Shown here in pieces: positions 61,853-64,000 of a stretch of DNA of 64,000 nt. The stretch comes from Hyphococcus sp. (GTDB taxonomy: Bacteria > Pseudomonadota > Alphaproteobacteria > Caulobacterales > Parvularculaceae). The stretch covers positions 248,001-312,000 of the forward strand of contig JAJFGB010000007.1 in assembly GCA_021776335.1 (NCBI GenBank), in the 5' to 3' direction. The translations under genes and the position numbers were made by a program. Below the pieces are notes generated by a model, which searched no databases, was not told where the DNA came from, and saw only the letters and a list, made by a program, of their open reading frames with translations. How positions within the stretch are numbered: position 1 is the stretch's first letter; each line of letters begins with the position of its first letter.

Positions 61853-64000
61853 TTAACGCCGCCGTTTCCCGCCGCCTCTTGGCTTTGACCGAATATTCGA
61901 CACCGTGCCCTCGGATTTCTTGATCCGGCCTTCGCTTGCGTCCTCGACTTTTTGTTCAATTGCCGACTGCCGAGCGAGGGGGTCATTGGCAACCGCCAGT
62001 TCCACTTCCTGCAGGCGTTTGATCTCGTCGCGGATGCGGCCGGCTTCTTCGAATTCGAGATTCGACGCGGCTTCGCGCATCTGTTTTTCAAGCACGTCGA
62101 TATGCGCCTTGAGATTATGACCCGGCGCGCCCTCGAATTCGCGTTGATCTTCGGCGAAACCGGCGCCCGGTCTGGCCGATCGCACGCCGCGATGCCCGAC
62201 GAAAGTCTGACCGGCGGCGGCCTTTTTGCCTTCGTCGTCAGACGAGGCGATATCGGCGATGGCGGCTTTGGTGCTTTCCGGCGTGATGCCATGGGTTTTG
62301 TTGTGCGCGACCTGTTTTTCGCGGCGGCGGTCGGTCTCGCCAATGGCGCGCTCCATGGAGCCGGTTATGCGGTCCGCATAGAGAATAACCCGGCCGTCCA
62401 CATTACGCGCCGCGCGGCCGATGGTCTGGATCAGCGACGTCTCCGAGCGCAAAAATCCTTCCTTGTCGGCGTCGAGAATTGCAACGAGCTTGCATTCTGG
62501 AATGTCGAGGCCTTCACGCAGGAGGTTGATCCCCACCAGCACATCAAAAGCGCCGAGACGCAGATCGCGGATGATTTCGATACGTTCCAGCGTGTCGATA
62601 TCCGAATGCATATAGCGCACCTTGACGCCCTGTTCGTGCATATATTCGGTGAGATCTTCGGCCATGCGTTTGGTCAGCGTTGTCACCAGCACGCGCCCGC
62701 CGCTCTTCGCGATCTCTTTGCATTCGGCGATCACGTCATCGACCTGATTTGTTTTGTCGCCAGTGACAGGGCGGATTTCGACTTCAGGGTCCACAAGGCC
62801 CGTGGGGCGGATCACCTGTTCGGTAAAAACGCCGCCGGTGCGGTCCAGCTCCCATGGGCCCGGCGTCGCCGAGACATGCACTGTCTGCGGGCGCATCTTT
62901 TCCCATTCCTCGAACTTCAGCGGCCGGTTATCCATGCAGGAGGGCAGGCGAAAGCCATATTCCGCCAGCGTTCTCTTGCGCGAAAAGTCACCGCGAAACA
63001 TCGCGCCGATCTGCGGCACGGTGACGTGGCTCTCGTCACAGAAGATGAGGGCGTTTTCCGGCAGATATTCAAACAGCGTCGGCGGCGGTTCGCCGGGCTG
63101 GCGGCCGGTAAGATAGCGGGAATAATTTTCAATGCCGGCGCAGGCGCCCGTCGCCGCCATCATTTCAAGGTCGAACTGCACACGCTGCTCAAGACGCTGG
63201 GCCTCCAGGAGGCGGCCTTCCTCGCGCATGATGGGCAAGGTTTCGTTGAGTTCTTTTTTGATGCCTTCAATCGCCTGATTAAGGGTCGGGCGCGGCGTGA
63301 CGTAATGCGAGTTGGCGTAAAGGGTGATCTCTTCGAGGTCGCCGGATTTCTGGCCGGTCAGGGGGTCGAACTCGGTGACCGCCTCGACTTCATCGCCGAA
63401 CATGGAAACCCGCCAGGCGCGGTCTTCATAGTGCGCCGGAAAGATTTCGATGACATCGCCGCGGGCGCGAAAGCAGCCCCGGGCAAAAGCGTTGTCATTG
63501 CGCCTGTATTGCAGGGCGACAAGATCGGCGAGGAGTTTCTTGCGGGAAATTTCCTGGCCGAGCTTCAGGGAAAAGGTCATTGCCGTATAGGTTTCAACCG
63601 AGCCGATGCCGTAGATGCAGGAAACCGAGGCGACGATAATTGTATCGTCCCGCTCCAGGAGCGCCCGCGTTGCCGCATGGCGCATGCGGTCGATCTGTTC
63701 GTTGATCGAGCTTTCTTTCTCGATATAAGTATCCGTACGCGGAATATAGGCTTCCGGCAGATAGTAATCGTAATAGGAAACGAAATATTCGACGGCGTTA
63801 TCGGGGAAGAACGCCTTGAACTCCCCATAGAGCTGCGCGGCGAGGGTTTTGTTGGGCGCAAGGATCAACGCCGGGCGCTGCGCCGCCTCGATCACCTTGG
63901 CCATCGTAAAGGTCTTGCCGGTGCCGGTGGCGCCCAGCAGCACCTGGTCCCACTCTTCGGTGCGAACGCCCTCGGTGAGTTCGGGTATGGCGGCGACCTG
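61853..64000 (-). CDS. uvrB: Excinuclease ABC subunit B, lacking its N-terminal start
   Basis: The damage-verifying helicase of nucleotide excision repair runs off the right edge of the window on its 5' side; the frame stays open to position 64000 as [19 protein letters not shown]. Walker A GATGTGKT, the beta-hairpin [24 protein letters not shown], helicase motifs such as [13 protein letters not shown] and [20 protein letters not shown], and the UVR motif [28 protein letters not shown] are present. A basic C-terminal extension of about 50 residues follows the UVR helix. Confidence 0.97.
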   Translation of the reverse strand, partial: QVAAIPELTEGVRTEEWDQVLLGATGTGKTFTMAKVIEAAQRPALILAPNKTLAAQLYGEFKAFFPDNAVEYFVSYYDYYLPEAYIPRTDTYIEKESSINEQIDRMRHAATRALLERDDTIIVASVSCIYGIGSVETYTAMTFSLKLGQEISRKKLLADLVALQYRRNDNAFARGCFRARGDVIEIFPAHYEDRAWRVSMFGDEVEAVTEFDPLTGQKSGDLEEITLYANSHYVTPRPTLNQAIEGIKKELNETLPIMREEGRLLEAQRLEQRVQFDLEMMAATGACAGIENYSRYLTGRQPGEPPPTLFEYLPENALIFCDESHVTVPQIGAMFRGDFSRKRTLAEYGFRLPSCMDNRPLKFEEWEKMRPQTVHVSATPGPWELDRTGGVFTEQVIRPTGLVDPEVEIRPVTGDKTNQVDDVIAECKEIAKSGGRVLVTTLTKRMAEDLTEYMHEQGVKVRYMHSDIDTLERIEIIRDLRLGAFDVLVGINLLREGLDIPECKLVAILDADKEGFLRSETSLIQTIGRAARNVDGRVILYADRITGSMERAIGETDRRREKQVAHNKTHGITPESTKAAIADIASSDDEGKKAAAGQTFVGHRGVRSARPGAGFAEDQREFEGAPGHNLKAHIDVLEKQMREAASNLEFEEAGRIRDEIKRLQEVELAVANDPLARQSAIEQKVEDASEGRIKKSEGTVSNIRSKPRGGGKRRR

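Noticed and set aside
61853-62343. Alternative reverse-strand frame at the 3' end of uvrB
   Set aside because: Basic, Ser/Pro-rich translation in another frame of uvrB; the uvrB frame has the UVR motif and is continuous.
1-64000. tRNA, rRNA, CRISPR array, transposase or prophage genes
   Set aside because: I looked for clover-leaf arms, direct-repeat arrays and recombinase motifs on both strands and saw none; a covariance-model search would be needed to exclude small RNAs.

Overview
The window reads as chromosome of an alphaproteobacterium with moderately high GC. Support comes from the nuoN-birA-coaX-rnj order (common in alphaproteobacteria), a MipZ-type ParA ATPase beside a membrane-anchored DnaJ protein, the DUF1467, DUF1489 and DUF3297 families, and several TetR-controlled acyl-CoA gene sets. 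I lean towards a marine, Parvularcula/Hyphomonas-like lineage, but that placement is inference. I saw no rRNA, tRNA, CRISPR array, transposase or prophage block.

Layout. (1) 1-24.4 kb: a respiratory complex I locus (nuoF 3' end, nuoG, nuoH-I, nuoJ-N). It is interrupted by an HU/histone-H1-like gene, an acyltransferase, a GNAT-sulfotransferase pair, two small membrane proteins, tandem DUF2807 paralogues and a four-gene reverse-strand cassette (methyltransferase, GT2, GT39, M24 peptidase-like). The nuoJ-N run continues into birA, coaX and RNase J. (2) 24.4-36 kb: mixed housekeeping and envelope genes: DUF3297, GNAT, CPBP protease, esterase, AraC regulator, DUF1467, MgtE, a frame-split PEP-CTERM protein, a GH24 lysozyme-like membrane protein lacking its catalytic Asp/Cys, a DUF1489 protein, a SPOR lipoprotein, a PapD-like chaperone, MipZ and a DnaJ-domain protein. 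(3) 36-42.7 kb: a large LuxR regulator carrying an alpha/beta-hydrolase domain, dienelactone hydrolase, methyltransferase, a pyruvate kinase gene broken by an in-frame TAA, CreA and a flavin-dependent oxidoreductase. (4) 42.9-57.4 kb: fatty and branched acyl-CoA metabolism: acyl-CoA synthetase, TetR plus a sterol-desaturase-like enzyme with a palindromic operator at a probably leaderless start, acyl-CoA dehydrogenase, GST, TetR, alpha/beta hydrolase and thioesterase. It ends with a divergent TetR/carboxylase operon (carboxyltransferase, acyl-CoA dehydrogenase, hydratase, biotin carboxylase, BKACE). (5) 57.5-64 kb: VOC protein, a cold-shock gene followed by three tiny basic or hypothetical proteins (one of only 48 residues), a PH-domain protein, a SnoaL-like protein, an unrecognised protein flanked by two copies of a complex palindromic repeat, a small lipoprotein and most of uvrB.

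Points most worth a second look: the carboxylase-BKACE operon with its 24-bp operator (gene order like acyclic-terpene atuCDEF but with a beta-keto acid cleavage enzyme attached); the PEP-CTERM protein split at a CCCTTTT heptamer; the disrupted pyruvate kinase; the LuxR-hydrolase fusion; and the lysozyme-like protein with Ala in place of the catalytic Asp/Cys.
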